A stretch of DNA of 64,000 nucleotides from CAZPHU01 sp964419255 (lineage in GTDB: Bacteria > Fibrobacterota > Chitinivibrionia > Chitinivibrionales > CAYFVL01): assembly GCA_964419255.1 (NCBI GenBank), contig CAYQOU010000003.1, positions 51,482 to 115,481 on the forward strand. Direction: 5' to 3'. The first letter of the stretch is position 1; each line of letters opens with the position of its first letter. The notes under the pieces are model-generated. The model saw only the letters and a program-made list of their open reading frames with translations. It ran no database searches and was not told the origin of the DNA. A program made the position numbers and the translations under genes. Below, piece by piece: positions 26,891 through 35,977 of the stretch.

Positions 26891-27002
26891 ACCAATTTCT
26901 AAAGGACCTGGCGAATATGACGGTATAGATTCACGCATGCTTGAGGATGAAAGTGAAAAAGACCGCCTACTAACTAAACCGTAACCGAATGAATGGAGTG
27001 TA

Positions 27003-28781
27003 ATGGGTAATACTTTCTCGGTGCTGATAACCACATTGGCGGCCGTGCAAATATGCTTAAGCGCCGCTATCCCGTTGGAAGCTTCCGTGTATTATGTGGC
27101 ACAGGGAGGTGCCGATGCCAATGCAGGCATCGATTCCACCGCACCCTGGCTTCACTGTCCCGGTATGCCCGGGTGGTCCGGAGAGGTGAGGCTTGCGGCG
27201 GGCGATACGGTTTACTTCCGAAACTCCGATACCTGGGAGGCAACCTCCGGAACAGCCATGGTGCAGGTAGCCGGCGGTGTGGTGTATGACGGGCGGAGCT
27301 GGGGAAGTGGTGGTCGGGCCACCCTCAAAGCACAGACTGCATTCGACCGTGCGATTTTCAACTGTATGGAGGATGATGAAACGTTTCCGACTGTTATCCG
27401 CGGCTTTAATGTCGATGCAAACGGCTATGTTACATCCGGAATAACATTCAACTGGCCTCATGCCGGTAGGAATCTTACCGGTGCAGTTAAAAAAGTCGAG
27501 GATTGCGAAGTGCAAAACGTCTGGAGCGAATCGGCACATGATCAATATGAATATGGCATTCTGATGGGTGGATGGGGTGGGTATCAGATAGCGAATTTTG
27601 AGATACTCAACTGTTTAGTGCATGATATTTCACGCGGCGGCATAAACAACTATATGGGAAATGATATGCCCGAAAACCGTTCAGATAACGTTACCATACG
27701 GGGAAACGAAATCTATGCGACGGGGCGTGACCCGAATTACGCCGGGTCGGGGCTTGCGGTTAAAAATCATACGGTAAACACGCTCGTGGAATACAACTAC
27801 ATTCATGATGCGGTAAACGGTATGGGTATAGGGCTTTCCGTTCATCCTGAAGAGGGCTTCATCGGGCCGGAGAATACGATCATTCGCCATAATATCGTTT
27901 CAAATATTCCCCATTGTGGTATGTATCTCGGTTCTCCGGGAGAAAAAAGCTTTGACATCTACGGAAATATTTTCATGCAGTGCGATTATGAAGCGATCAG
28001 GATTTCAGCTCAGATGGCCGGGTCTAATCGGATACGCATCTACAACAACACATTTTTTCATAACTTTCCAGGCGAATGGTCTCAGCAGATGCGGGTGGAA
28101 TCCAGCTCAGCCCACTTTGAAATGCTGGAAGTTAAAAACAACATCTTTTACTGCCCTCCGGGTTCGTCAACCAGAGCACTCCTTGACGATATCGGTTCCA
28201 TCACCGCACATTCAAACAACCTCTACTTCCATCCTGACGGTGGTACTCTGGTCATTTGTAACGGCTCCAACTATACCCAACAGACAATTGAAGACTGGGA
28301 GCCTGAAGCATTCACCGCAGAACCCGGATTCAAGGATACCTCGATGCTGCCGAATGGTTTTAGCGGTGTGTATGGGAATGATATGGCCCCGAATCCGGAT
28401 GGGTTATCTCTCCAAGTACATGGGGATGCGGTTGACAATGGCGCCGATTTGGGAGAAGATTTTTGCGGTGCGATAAATTTTAGTGGCGGTTATAATGATA
28501 ATAACAGGCGCCCACACGGGCATGGGTGGGATATCGGGGCATATGAAACCTTAACCGAAACGAATGCCCGCATCATATACGGGCAAAAGGCGCTACAAGT
28601 ACATAAACCCAAACATCACATTTCACCCGACGTGCTGTACACAATCAACGGACGCGTATATCGGAAATTGTCGAGTGGAAGCAAAATGTCAACAGGCGGA
28701 AAAAGAAAACAGCTTCATCTGTCGCCGACGGCGCAAATCCTGATAAAGGATGATGTAGGCGACAGGAAAAGCAGGAGATAA
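27003..28781 (+). CDS. secreted right-handed parallel beta-helix protein
   Basis: 592 residues: signal peptide (about 1-27), then the usual start of secreted pectate-lyase-like proteins, 'VYYVAQGGADANAGIDSTAP', repeated Asn-rich coils ('NVTIRGNEIYATG', 'NTLVEYNYIHDAVNGMGIG', 'NTIIRHNIVSNIPHCGMYL'), and the closing 'RRPHGHGWDIGAYE' at about 503-516. Such proteins bind or cleave polysaccharides, but I see no catalytic assignment. The last ~75 residues after the helix include 'VLYTINGRVYRKLSSG', similar to the 'YtxxGrxv' of C-terminal sorting domains of FCB bacteria, but lack a clear terminal strand. ATG preceded by GGAGTGTA; promoter and hairpin mapped upstream. Confidence 0.88.
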   Translation: MGNTFSVLITTLAAVQICLSAAIPLEASVYYVAQGGADANAGIDSTAPWLHCPGMPGWSGEVRLAAGDTVYFRNSDTWEATSGTAMVQVAGGVVYDGRSWGSGGRATLKAQTAFDRAIFNCMEDDETFPTVIRGFNVDANGYVTSGITFNWPHAGRNLTGAVKKVEDCEVQNVWSESAHDQYEYGILMGGWGGYQIANFEILNCLVHDISRGGINNYMGNDMPENRSDNVTIRGNEIYATGRDPNYAGSGLAVKNHTVNTLVEYNYIHDAVNGMGIGLSVHPEEGFIGPENTIIRHNIVSNIPHCGMYLGSPGEKSFDIYGNIFMQCDYEAIRISAQMAGSNRIRIYNNTFFHNFPGEWSQQMRVESSSAHFEMLEVKNNIFYCPPGSSTRALLDDIGSITAHSNNLYFHPDGGTLVICNGSNYTQQTIEDWEPEAFTAEPGFKDTSMLPNGFSGVYGNDMAPNPDGLSLQVHGDAVDNGADLGEDFCGAINFSGGYNDNNRRPHGHGWDIGAYETLTETNARIIYGQKALQVHKPKHHISPDVLYTINGRVYRKLSSGSKMSTGGKRKQLHLSPTAQILIKDDVGDRKSRR

Positions 28782-28940
28782 AAAACATGTATTCAATCCG
28801 AGCCGAGAGGTTCTCTCATGGCGATTTGCTCATTTCATTGGGGCCTACGGATTTAAGCACTCCCATAAACACCTAAGAGGGTACTCCACAGGATTACTCT
28901 AAATCTTATACCCTCTCAAGGGATTGCGCAAATCATCGGC

Positions 28941-29537
28941 TCAGCTTAAGTTCAAATTACCGATTTCCTTCTTAAGCATCTGTATAAACGCGTCTACGTC
29001 TTTCATGTAATTTTCTATTTCTCCACGGGCATCTACTCTGCGAATCTCCAACACGTGGTGTGGTTCTACACGCTTTACACCGAGCACGAAGCTGAAGGAG
29101 TGGAAAACCTGTTTCATTCCGAAGAAAAGTTTTTCTCCTTTAGTCGCCCCGATCATAACCGCCGCTGAAAAGGAAATGTTTGCCCTTGCCGGTTGTTTCT
29201 CCTTTTTCAGCGTCCAGTATGGCTGACAACGGTCGATCATGATTTTGGCGTATCCGGGAAAATTGTAGAAATACACGGGCGATACCATAACCATCGCATC
29301 GGTGGTATCAAACAACGAGTAGAGTTTATCCATGTCATCGCGACGAACGCAGCGACCGGTTTTCTCACAGAATTTGTCACAATCGCCACACGGTCGGAGT
29401 GATAAATCGTGAATGCGAACCGGATGAATGTCGCATATGCCTGAAAGCTGCGACTCGATCCTCCCGCTGACTCGTTGGCTGTTGCCATGGATGCGGGGAC
29501 TGCAGTTGATAAGTATGACCTGAGGCAGTTGTGTCAT
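28941..29537 (-). CDS. flavodoxin-fold NAD(P)H-dependent FMN reductase family protein
   Basis: 198 residues from ATG 29537; a GTG at 29552 is in frame and overlaps the upstream gene, but gives no better ribosome site. FMN-binding phosphate loop 'NCSPRIHGNSQRVS', a Cys cluster 'CGDCDKFCEKTGRCV' typical of the iron-sulfur-flavoprotein/multimeric flavodoxin branch, and 'SPVYFYNFPGYAKIMIDR'. The family's Fe-S binding needs a compact CxxCxxCxxxxxC; here the spacing is C-x2-C-x3-C-x5-C, so cluster binding is uncertain. Next to the PD40/surface-antigen gene on the same strand. Confidence 0.85.
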   Translation of the reverse strand: MTQLPQVILINCSPRIHGNSQRVSGRIESQLSGICDIHPVRIHDLSLRPCGDCDKFCEKTGRCVRRDDMDKLYSLFDTTDAMVMVSPVYFYNFPGYAKIMIDRCQPYWTLKKEKQPARANISFSAAVMIGATKGEKLFFGMKQVFHSFSFVLGVKRVEPHHVLEIRRVDARGEIENYMKDVDAFIQMLKKEIGNLNLS

Positions 29538-29545
29538 TCTCTGGC

Positions 29546-32500
29546 TCACCACCCCGGTGTGATTGCAAAGCTGAAATGCGCCCCTTTTTTCGGCCGCTGG
29601 AATGGATACGCATAAGTAAATTGCAGGATCAGAACTCCCAGCAGATTGACACGCGCACCTATCCCCGCACTGAACACGGGAACCCTCTCCTCCAGATCAT
29701 CATTGTAGCGAAGCACCGGGTAATCTCCCTTGTTCCAGGCTACTCCGGCATCGAAAAACCCCACCAGAGTAGTAGGCAGATACTGGAAATCGATCAACCC
29801 AAACTGCTCCGTTCCCAAAAGAGGAACCCGCAGCTCTGCATTTACCACCCCGATTCGCGAACCATAGATCTTGTCGAGTGCATCATCCTCATCGGTATCA
29901 CCACTGAAAGAGTATACACTGTAGCCTCTTACCAGAGTTTCATACCCAATGGTCATTTCCGAGAGTTGGCTGTTCTCAGCATCCTTAAGATAGCGTCCAT
30001 AATGCAGCAATCTGACCGCAAATGTCAATGGATGCAAAAAGAAATAGTGGCGGTAGTCTGCGAGTATCGAAGCGTACCGGAGGGTGCCGAATGTCGGCTC
30101 CGCTTGAATACGAAACCTTCTGCCGTTTACCGGACCTGTAAAACCCATAACGGAATAATCTCCTACGTAAGCCAGACTGCTGGTAAACTGATTAAGTGCA
30201 TCCGGATCACTTCGATTTTCCTCTTCCTGATCGAGGATACTTGTTCCCCGGTATGTCAATATATCGGCAAACTTCTGAAAACTGTATCTGGTAAAGCCCA
30301 CGCCTGTTTCAAGCCGTCGATTTGTGGAGAACGGATAATCGGCCATCAAACTCAGCTGATCTACAAATGTTCGCCGAAAAATTATCGAACGCTGCATAGC
30401 ATCGGGGTCTCCGGGCGCCGGTTCATAATAGATGGAATCTGCGGTGAGATAGGAGCTGTGGCCGGCTCCCAACCCCCAGTTGATTCGTTTCGATTGATTC
30501 AGGTACTGTATCTGCCCACCGAGATCTTCAATACTGCCGCTAACCTGCGCGGCGACTCCGAGCAGGTGATTACCCAGAAGATCGCTGAACAGCATGGAAA
30601 GGCCTCCCGCAATGCCGCTTCCATACCCGCTTATGGATCCTCCCACATAGGCCTGGCCGACATAGAGCAGATCCAGATTTGGCGTGTAATCGGAGACGGA
30701 AAAATTACCCGGATCCAGCTGTGGAGCAGTTGACTTCTCTAAATATGGGTTCACAAGGTTTACTATAGTCGGTTCGCCGGGAGAAAATTCCGTAGTCGCC
30801 AGATAATCGGCTTCCGAGGGATCGTAAGGCTCTCCATCGGCGGAATCGGCAGCGATACGGTGGAGTCGATAGTCTGTTTCCTGAAATATGCTGACCAAAC
30901 CCTCTCCGGTGTTGCTGGCGAGAGAAAACGCCGGGGACAGCTCGGTTAATCCGCTTACCCCTGTTGCCACATTGGTGATCCGGTAATAGGTACCGCTGTC
31001 GAATTCGTACCGATACAGGTTGCTGATACCATCGGGATCTGAAACAAAGTATATGCTTTTGCCATCGGGACTGAATTGCGGCGTGATATGCTTAGCCTTT
31101 TCGGTCATGGATAGCAGTCGTACCTTTTTGGTCTCAAAATCATAAAAGCCAAGTTTCATGGGGCCAAAGGTGAGTGAATCGAAATCGGTTTGGGGCCCTC
31201 GATCGGTTGAAAAAGCGATTTTTTTCCCGTCCGGCGACCAGGTTGGTTGAATCTCCGCATATCGATCGTTTGTGATCTGAGTGTTTTCCCCTGATGCAAT
31301 GTCATAAATGTACAAATCGTTTATTGCTCCGCTCGTGCCCGAAATAAGTAGATTTTTCCCATCCGGTGACCAGGCAAGATAGGTGATCGCCTCCAGGGGA
31401 GCCACCTTAACCGTTCGCTTTACCTTCTGGGTCTCTACATCGAGAAAAGTTATGTAGTTGTCACCCTTTTTAAAAACCGGAAAAGCAAGCGTTTTCGCAT
31501 CCGGTGACCAGGTTCCCGATGAGTTCATAAACCGCAATGCATCGAAATGCTCGTCCGTATTGCTGGTCACAAGCTTCTTTATGATTTCCCCCGTCTGAGC
31601 ATCCGCCAGATATAAATCGAGGGTGAAAAGATCTCTGTTGCTCAGAAATGCCACATATTTTCCATCGGGACTGATCACCGGTGAGAGATTGGTCTGGCCA
31701 TCTTCGCCGATTATCTGCTTTCCCACCTGTTGGGGCTTTTGCATGTTCGTATCGGGAGTAAACTGCTCTCTCATGGCCGTCTGCCAGTCGTCGCTTAGCG
31801 AATCCAGCGAAATTCCTAACACATCCACAAATCCCTGTCGCCATCCCTTGGCCAAAACTGATTTATAGAGCGGATCGATAACATTATCTCCCCACCTTCC
31901 GGCGATGTAGGCCCAGAGCGCATGGCCGTATCGATAGGGAAAATATTTCTGATTGGTGGATATCGTCTTGATGGGGGGAAGATCATCATAGAGGATACCA
32001 TCCCGCATCCACATAGCTGTCAGCGGTGCAACACTTCCGATTGAGAGATACTCAGACATCCCTTCTATAAACCACAGTGGTATCTGACCCGCAGCCTGAA
32101 TACCCTGCGGACTGGATTTCATTATCTGATAGTGCCAGGAATGAACGAGTTCGTGACCAAGCACATGGTCGTTTTCCGCATACACTCCCGTTAACGGTAT
32201 GACGATTCGCTGGCGCTGCCCCTCGGTTACACCTCCGGTTCCCTGGGGAATCAGCCCGCTAATCACATTGGTCTGTTGAAAATCGGCATGATTCGCATAA
32301 AGGATCACCGGCTGATCGATCTGCAGGGATTCGGCAAAAACCTCCGAAACCCGCGTGTACCAGCGCTCGAGCATACGGGTGGCATCATATACCGCAAGCG
32401 ATTCGCTGGGGTAGTAATATACCTCAAATTCCTCGCTTTTCATTATTTTGAAATCGAAATTTTCGTATTGAATCTTGTTTCGTCCAAAGTACTGCGCTTG

Positions 32501-32563
32501 TGCCGTTGTAGTCATTGCACCAACCGCCCCGATCATAAGAAGAACATGTTTGAATAGTTTCAT
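29546..32563 (-). CDS. exported metalloprotease-like / PD40 beta-propeller / surface-antigen barrel protein
   Basis: 1005 residues with signal peptide (MKLFKHVLLMIGAVGAMTTTA). N-terminal peptidase-MA-like domain with zinc motif HELVHSWHYQ (near residues 136-145). Then at least five TolB/PD40 propeller blades marked by 'SPDGKYVAFLSNRD', 'SPDAKTLAFPVFK', 'SPDGKNLLISG', 'SPDGKKIAFSTDRG', 'SPDGKSIYFVSDPD'. The C-terminal ~350 residues are strand-rich with BamA/surface-antigen-type features ('GYETLVRGYSVYSFSGDTDE', 'GSRIGVVNAELRVPL', 'GFFDAGVAWN'), ending in 'HFSFAITPGW'. Probably an outer-membrane barrel with periplasmic or surface propeller and protease domains. RBS AGAGGAA. Confidence 0.85.
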   Translation of the reverse strand: MKLFKHVLLMIGAVGAMTTTAQAQYFGRNKIQYENFDFKIMKSEEFEVYYYPSESLAVYDATRMLERWYTRVSEVFAESLQIDQPVILYANHADFQQTNVISGLIPQGTGGVTEGQRQRIVIPLTGVYAENDHVLGHELVHSWHYQIMKSSPQGIQAAGQIPLWFIEGMSEYLSIGSVAPLTAMWMRDGILYDDLPPIKTISTNQKYFPYRYGHALWAYIAGRWGDNVIDPLYKSVLAKGWRQGFVDVLGISLDSLSDDWQTAMREQFTPDTNMQKPQQVGKQIIGEDGQTNLSPVISPDGKYVAFLSNRDLFTLDLYLADAQTGEIIKKLVTSNTDEHFDALRFMNSSGTWSPDAKTLAFPVFKKGDNYITFLDVETQKVKRTVKVAPLEAITYLAWSPDGKNLLISGTSGAINDLYIYDIASGENTQITNDRYAEIQPTWSPDGKKIAFSTDRGPQTDFDSLTFGPMKLGFYDFETKKVRLLSMTEKAKHITPQFSPDGKSIYFVSDPDGISNLYRYEFDSGTYYRITNVATGVSGLTELSPAFSLASNTGEGLVSIFQETDYRLHRIAADSADGEPYDPSEADYLATTEFSPGEPTIVNLVNPYLEKSTAPQLDPGNFSVSDYTPNLDLLYVGQAYVGGSISGYGSGIAGGLSMLFSDLLGNHLLGVAAQVSGSIEDLGGQIQYLNQSKRINWGLGAGHSSYLTADSIYYEPAPGDPDAMQRSIIFRRTFVDQLSLMADYPFSTNRRLETGVGFTRYSFQKFADILTYRGTSILDQEEENRSDPDALNQFTSSLAYVGDYSVMGFTGPVNGRRFRIQAEPTFGTLRYASILADYRHYFFLHPLTFAVRLLHYGRYLKDAENSQLSEMTIGYETLVRGYSVYSFSGDTDEDDALDKIYGSRIGVVNAELRVPLLGTEQFGLIDFQYLPTTLVGFFDAGVAWNKGDYPVLRYNDDLEERVPVFSAGIGARVNLLGVLILQFTYAYPFQRPKKGAHFSFAITPGW

Positions 32564-32690
32564 GATCGATTCCTCTTGAGATCACCCTCGTGATCGTATT
32601 TCTCGGTTCAAAAAATCACACGGTATATGCCCTTGCAATAAGGATCTAAATACCCTTTTAAACTACAATCTAGGCAAAGGCTATGCCATA

Positions 32691-33362
32691 CTACTTTTTT
32701 ACAAAAAGCATGGGAATAGCTATATCACCAACACAGGCGGGTATCCGGACGGCGAAAATCGGAAACGCGCCGATTGCCACGCTGGTCAGAAAATCTTCCC
32801 CACTGCCGCTTGCCATGATCAGAGACAAGACAATCATATACATTATACCACTCACTGCTCCGAAAGATGAATACGGGGTGTGGCGAATGATTGGGCCCGT
32901 AATGCTTTTTTCATGTGCTGGTGTCTTTGCTGATAAACAGAGCCGTGGAGTAGGCTTCCAGTGGAAATGCCGCATCGGTAATCGTATTACATCTCTTCTC
33001 TGGTGCAACGCATCCTGTATCGAATCATCCCATTTCACCCCTCCCGAAAGTGCTTTGGCATACGGGTCAACCAATGCCTTAGAACCGTTGAACCGATGTC
33101 CGTCTTCAGGATCATAGGGCCCGTGGACACGATAGGCATACAGAACCCCGGGGGTAATATCAGGGCTGTACAGATGCCAGAAAAAGGCGCTCTTCTCAGT
33201 TAGTGGGATCGTCTGCGATGGTGATCTGTCATCGGGGGAGTCGAAAAGCAGCAGTTCGATTTTCTGTGCATGTTCAGAAAAGAGTGCGAAATTAGTTCCT
33301 TTGCCGTCCCAGGTCGCACCCAAAGGATAGGCCGAGCCGGGCCATCGTGCAATATCACCCAT
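32691..33362 (-). pseudogene. glgX: truncated glycogen debranching enzyme GlgX, N-terminal fragment
   Basis: The first ~115 residues are the N-terminal CBM48 region of GlgX-type isoamylases: 'WPGSAYPLGATWDGKGTNFA', 'LFSEHAQKIELLLFD', 'PGVLYAYRVHGPYDPEDGHR', 'FNGSKALVDPYAKALSG'. Full enzymes have ~650-720 residues including a GH13 barrel; here homology ends near residue 120 and the remaining ~100 residues are unrelated, ending in hydrophobic segments. No GH13 motifs were found in the other frames downstream. The fragment is cotranscribed after malQ (28 bases). Read as a decayed gene or one replaced at its 3' part; expression of a CBM48-membrane fusion is less likely. Confidence 0.75.
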
Positions 33363-33389
33363 GGTGTAATGTCTCCTGTTCGTATGTTT

Positions 33390-34889
33390 TTACGTTCGCC
33401 CATATGTCTCTGTCATCTCAAGAAGTGTTTCCGCCCGCTCGGGAGTCATAAACGCCGGGCTCAAGCGCCACTCCCAATTACCTCTGGCCGTAGATGGTCG
33501 ATTCATTCGGGTCTCCTCTCCCAACCCGAAGATATCCTGTATGGGAAAAATGGCCTTGTCGGCAACCGACATCATCACCAGACGAATCATCTCCCAGTGA
33601 AGCTGCTCGGGGGAGACATCTTTGCCGATATAATTAAACAGCCTGCAGCGTTGCTCTTCGTCTAATTCGTTTTCAAACCAGCCGCGGATCGTGTTGGTGT
33701 CATGCGTACCGGTGTAGGCCACACAGTTGGGTCTGTAGTTGTGGGGCAGATACGGATTGGCCGGGTCATCCTTCTCAAATGCAAACAGCAGAAGCTTCAT
33801 GCCGGGAAAACCAAACCGTGCGATCGCTTCCCGTACATCCGCGGTGATCGTCCCCAGATCTTCGACGATAATCGGCAGGTTGACGAATCTCCTGAATAAA
33901 ACATTAAAAAAGTCATCCGATGGTACCGGCATCCACTCGCCGTTTATGGCGGTCTTCTCCCCGGCTGCCACTCTCCAGTATGCAATCAACCCCCGAAAAT
34001 GATCGATACGAACAATGTCGTAAAGAGAGAAGGTTTGCTCCAGGCGCCGAATCCACCAACTGTAGCGAGTCTCTCGCATCATTTCCCAGTTGTAAACAGG
34101 ATTTCCCCATAGTTGTCCGGTGGCGCTGAAATAATCGGGCGGTACGCCCGAGAGAAACGCACGTTCCCTGTTCTCGTCCAGATCAAAAAGGTCGGGATGT
34201 GCCCATGTGTCGGCGCTGTCGTAGTTGGTGTATATGGGAATATCCCCGATGATCTGTATACCCCTGGTGTTACAGTAATCTCTTAACTGGTGCCACTGGT
34301 TGTAGAATATGAACTGAAGAATCTTTTCCCGCTCGATTACTCTCTTATGCAGCTTGCGTGCTGCATCGAGAGCCGAGGGGACTCTGTTTCTAAATTCCGG
34401 GGGCCATCTGTTCCATGTCTGTCCTCCGAAGCTTTTTTTCAGTGCAACAAAAAGGGTAAAGTCGTCCAGCCAGTGATCGTTACGTGCACAGAAACTCTGA
34501 TAATCATAAGATTCGATGATTTTTCTATGCGCAAAATCATACATGCAGTCAAACAAGTATTCCTTCACCTCCAGCGCCATATCGTATTCGACCTTATCAT
34601 GCCTGAATTCGGGAATGTTTCGAAGTGAGCTTCTTTTGAGCTGCCCGCACTCGATCATTTTTTCGGGATTTATCAGTAGCGGATTGCCGGCAAAGGTGGA
34701 TGTGCTGCTGTATGGCGAATAATGCCTCATGGGGGCTACGGGATTGAGAGGCAGCATCTGCCAGTAACGCTGGCGGGTGTGGACCAAAAAGTCCGCAAAG
34801 GCATATGCGCCAGGCCCAAGATCCCCGATACCGCAATGTGAAGGAAGTGAAGTGATATGAAGAAGAACACCACTTGCTCTGCCATGCAT
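33390..34889 (-). CDS. malQ: 4-alpha-glucanotransferase (amylomaltase), GH77
   Basis: Disproportionates maltodextrins. 499 residues, the usual bacterial length. Opening block 'RASGVLLHITSLPSHCGIGD', 'YSPYSSTSTFAGNPLLI', 'IQIIGDIPIY', and catalytic residues: Asp nucleophile in 'VRIDHFRGL', acid/base Glu in 'IIVEDLGTIT', third Asp in 'YTGTHDTNTI'. Start at ATG 34889 with GGGG upstream. With the adjacent glgX fragment it indicates a glycogen/maltodextrin locus, now reduced. Confidence 0.96.
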   Translation of the reverse strand: MHGRASGVLLHITSLPSHCGIGDLGPGAYAFADFLVHTRQRYWQMLPLNPVAPMRHYSPYSSTSTFAGNPLLINPEKMIECGQLKRSSLRNIPEFRHDKVEYDMALEVKEYLFDCMYDFAHRKIIESYDYQSFCARNDHWLDDFTLFVALKKSFGGQTWNRWPPEFRNRVPSALDAARKLHKRVIEREKILQFIFYNQWHQLRDYCNTRGIQIIGDIPIYTNYDSADTWAHPDLFDLDENRERAFLSGVPPDYFSATGQLWGNPVYNWEMMRETRYSWWIRRLEQTFSLYDIVRIDHFRGLIAYWRVAAGEKTAINGEWMPVPSDDFFNVLFRRFVNLPIIVEDLGTITADVREAIARFGFPGMKLLLFAFEKDDPANPYLPHNYRPNCVAYTGTHDTNTIRGWFENELDEEQRCRLFNYIGKDVSPEQLHWEMIRLVMMSVADKAIFPIQDIFGLGEETRMNRPSTARGNWEWRLSPAFMTPERAETLLEMTETYGRT

Positions 34890-35318
34890 AGATACCCCAA
34901 ACTTGTTTTCGGCAAAAACCGACTATTGTTACTCCATATGTCTATGTCTCTGATTGCCTTGTTAATGATCAAAAAGCGGGCCAAAGACCGGGTAATAAGC
35001 ATATGCATACCCGAGACCCTATTCTTTTGTGTCAGTCAAGGTTTGTTGATATAACACCGCACACTCCCGCTCTGTGCGTTTGACACGGGGCAACCCGGGG
35101 CCATCTTTGACAAAGCTGATTTTGATCATCGCCGGCCACAAACAGCTCTTTGCAAATTGCATCGCTCACCTCAGATTTGAAAAGATTTCCCGCCTGAACC
35201 GGAATGTAAGGAGTGATGGGGGGCGACACAACGGATACTCCCGTGAGAGGGTTGCATTTCTTGGCTTATTGTTTGCTTGACTACCCATATCGATTCAGGG
35301 CTCTTCTAAGGAAAAAGT
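34890..35318. other. intergenic region upstream of malQ
   Basis: About 430 bases between divergent genes. Short frames present here show no family features. No convincing promoter pair or repeat was identified. Confidence 0.4.
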
Positions 35319-35537
35319 ATGGTTAATCGAAATCGGACACTTGTATGGGGAGGCTTCTGGGCATTGACAGCATTTGCACTCCTTTTCATATGGCTGCGAA
35401 TGAGTCTCAAGCATTCCCTCGTGGAGCTTGAAAAACGCATAGATCGTGCGACGGAGAAGGCCAGGCTGCGTTTCGAAAAGCTTGCCGAACAGATAAAAAC
35501 AGAAATCGAACAGGAGCATTCAGCCGCAGGTTCGTGA
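35319..35537 (+). CDS. small single-pass membrane protein with coiled coil
   Basis: 72 residues: one membrane helix (VWGGFWALTAFALLFIWLRM) and a charged helical tail ('LVELEKRIDRATEKARLRFE') predicted to be cytosolic. No recognised family. ATG at 35319 with AAGGA 5 bases upstream. Confidence 0.6.
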   Translation: MVNRNRTLVWGGFWALTAFALLFIWLRMSLKHSLVELEKRIDRATEKARLRFEKLAEQIKTEIEQEHSAAGS

Positions 35538-35738
35538 GAAGTCACGGGCATAAAAAACACACATAGTGCGAAGCGGTGTATTCTCAGTATGCGAAATGGT
35601 GAAAGATATATGAAAATGCCAAGACACGGGAAAGTATATGGCAGCGCACCGATTTGGGGAACTATTTTTACGGTTGTAACCGCCGCTACGGGGGCATCGG
35701 TGTTTCTGGCCAGACATTCAAATGTGAGGAGGACAGAC

Positions 35739-35945
35739 GTGAAGGATCAGATCGGAAAAACAGCCGGCGCAATATATGAACTTCTTAAGAGCCAGGGGCC
35801 GGTGACGGTAACGCAGGTTCCTAAGTTGATAGATGAGAAACAGCCGATCACCTACCAGGCTCTCGGCTGGCTTGCCCGGGAAGACAAAATCGAGTACAAT
35901 ACCGAAAAGACGAAGGTAATCGTCTCACTTAAAGAAGCCGGCTGA
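35739..35945 (+). CDS. DUF2582 winged-helix protein
   Basis: 68 residues from GTG 35739, chosen because AGGAGG (35727-35732) sits 6 bases upstream and the product then matches the usual ~70-residue length of the DUF2582 winged-helix family: 'IGKTAGAIYELLKSQGPVTV', 'ITYQALGWLAREDKIEY'. The frame is open upstream to ATG 35589 and 35610, which would add a 50-residue head with a membrane segment (APIWGTIFTVVTAATGASVF); no strong ribosome site precedes those. A dual-start gene giving a soluble and a membrane-tethered form is possible. Likely a nucleic-acid-binding or protein-interaction module. Confidence 0.75.
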   Translation: MKDQIGKTAGAIYELLKSQGPVTVTQVPKLIDEKQPITYQALGWLAREDKIEYNTEKTKVIVSLKEAG

Positions 35946-35977
35946 TCAGAACAAACCGGTCATAGAGGAAATATTAT

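Larger units (their letters stand above)
26408..27002. other. AT-rich divergent intergenic region
   Basis: Nearly 600 bases between the divergent kinase and beta-helix genes, markedly AT-rich at 26430-26680. It carries the promoter at 26805-26833 and hairpin at 26855-26890 described separately; no protein-like frame was seen. Confidence 0.6.

Noticed and set aside
29531..30733. 400-codon open frame antisense to the PD40/surface-antigen gene
   Set aside because: Entirely within a well-supported gene, no family motifs, low-complexity-free but non-protein-like composition; a shadow frame.
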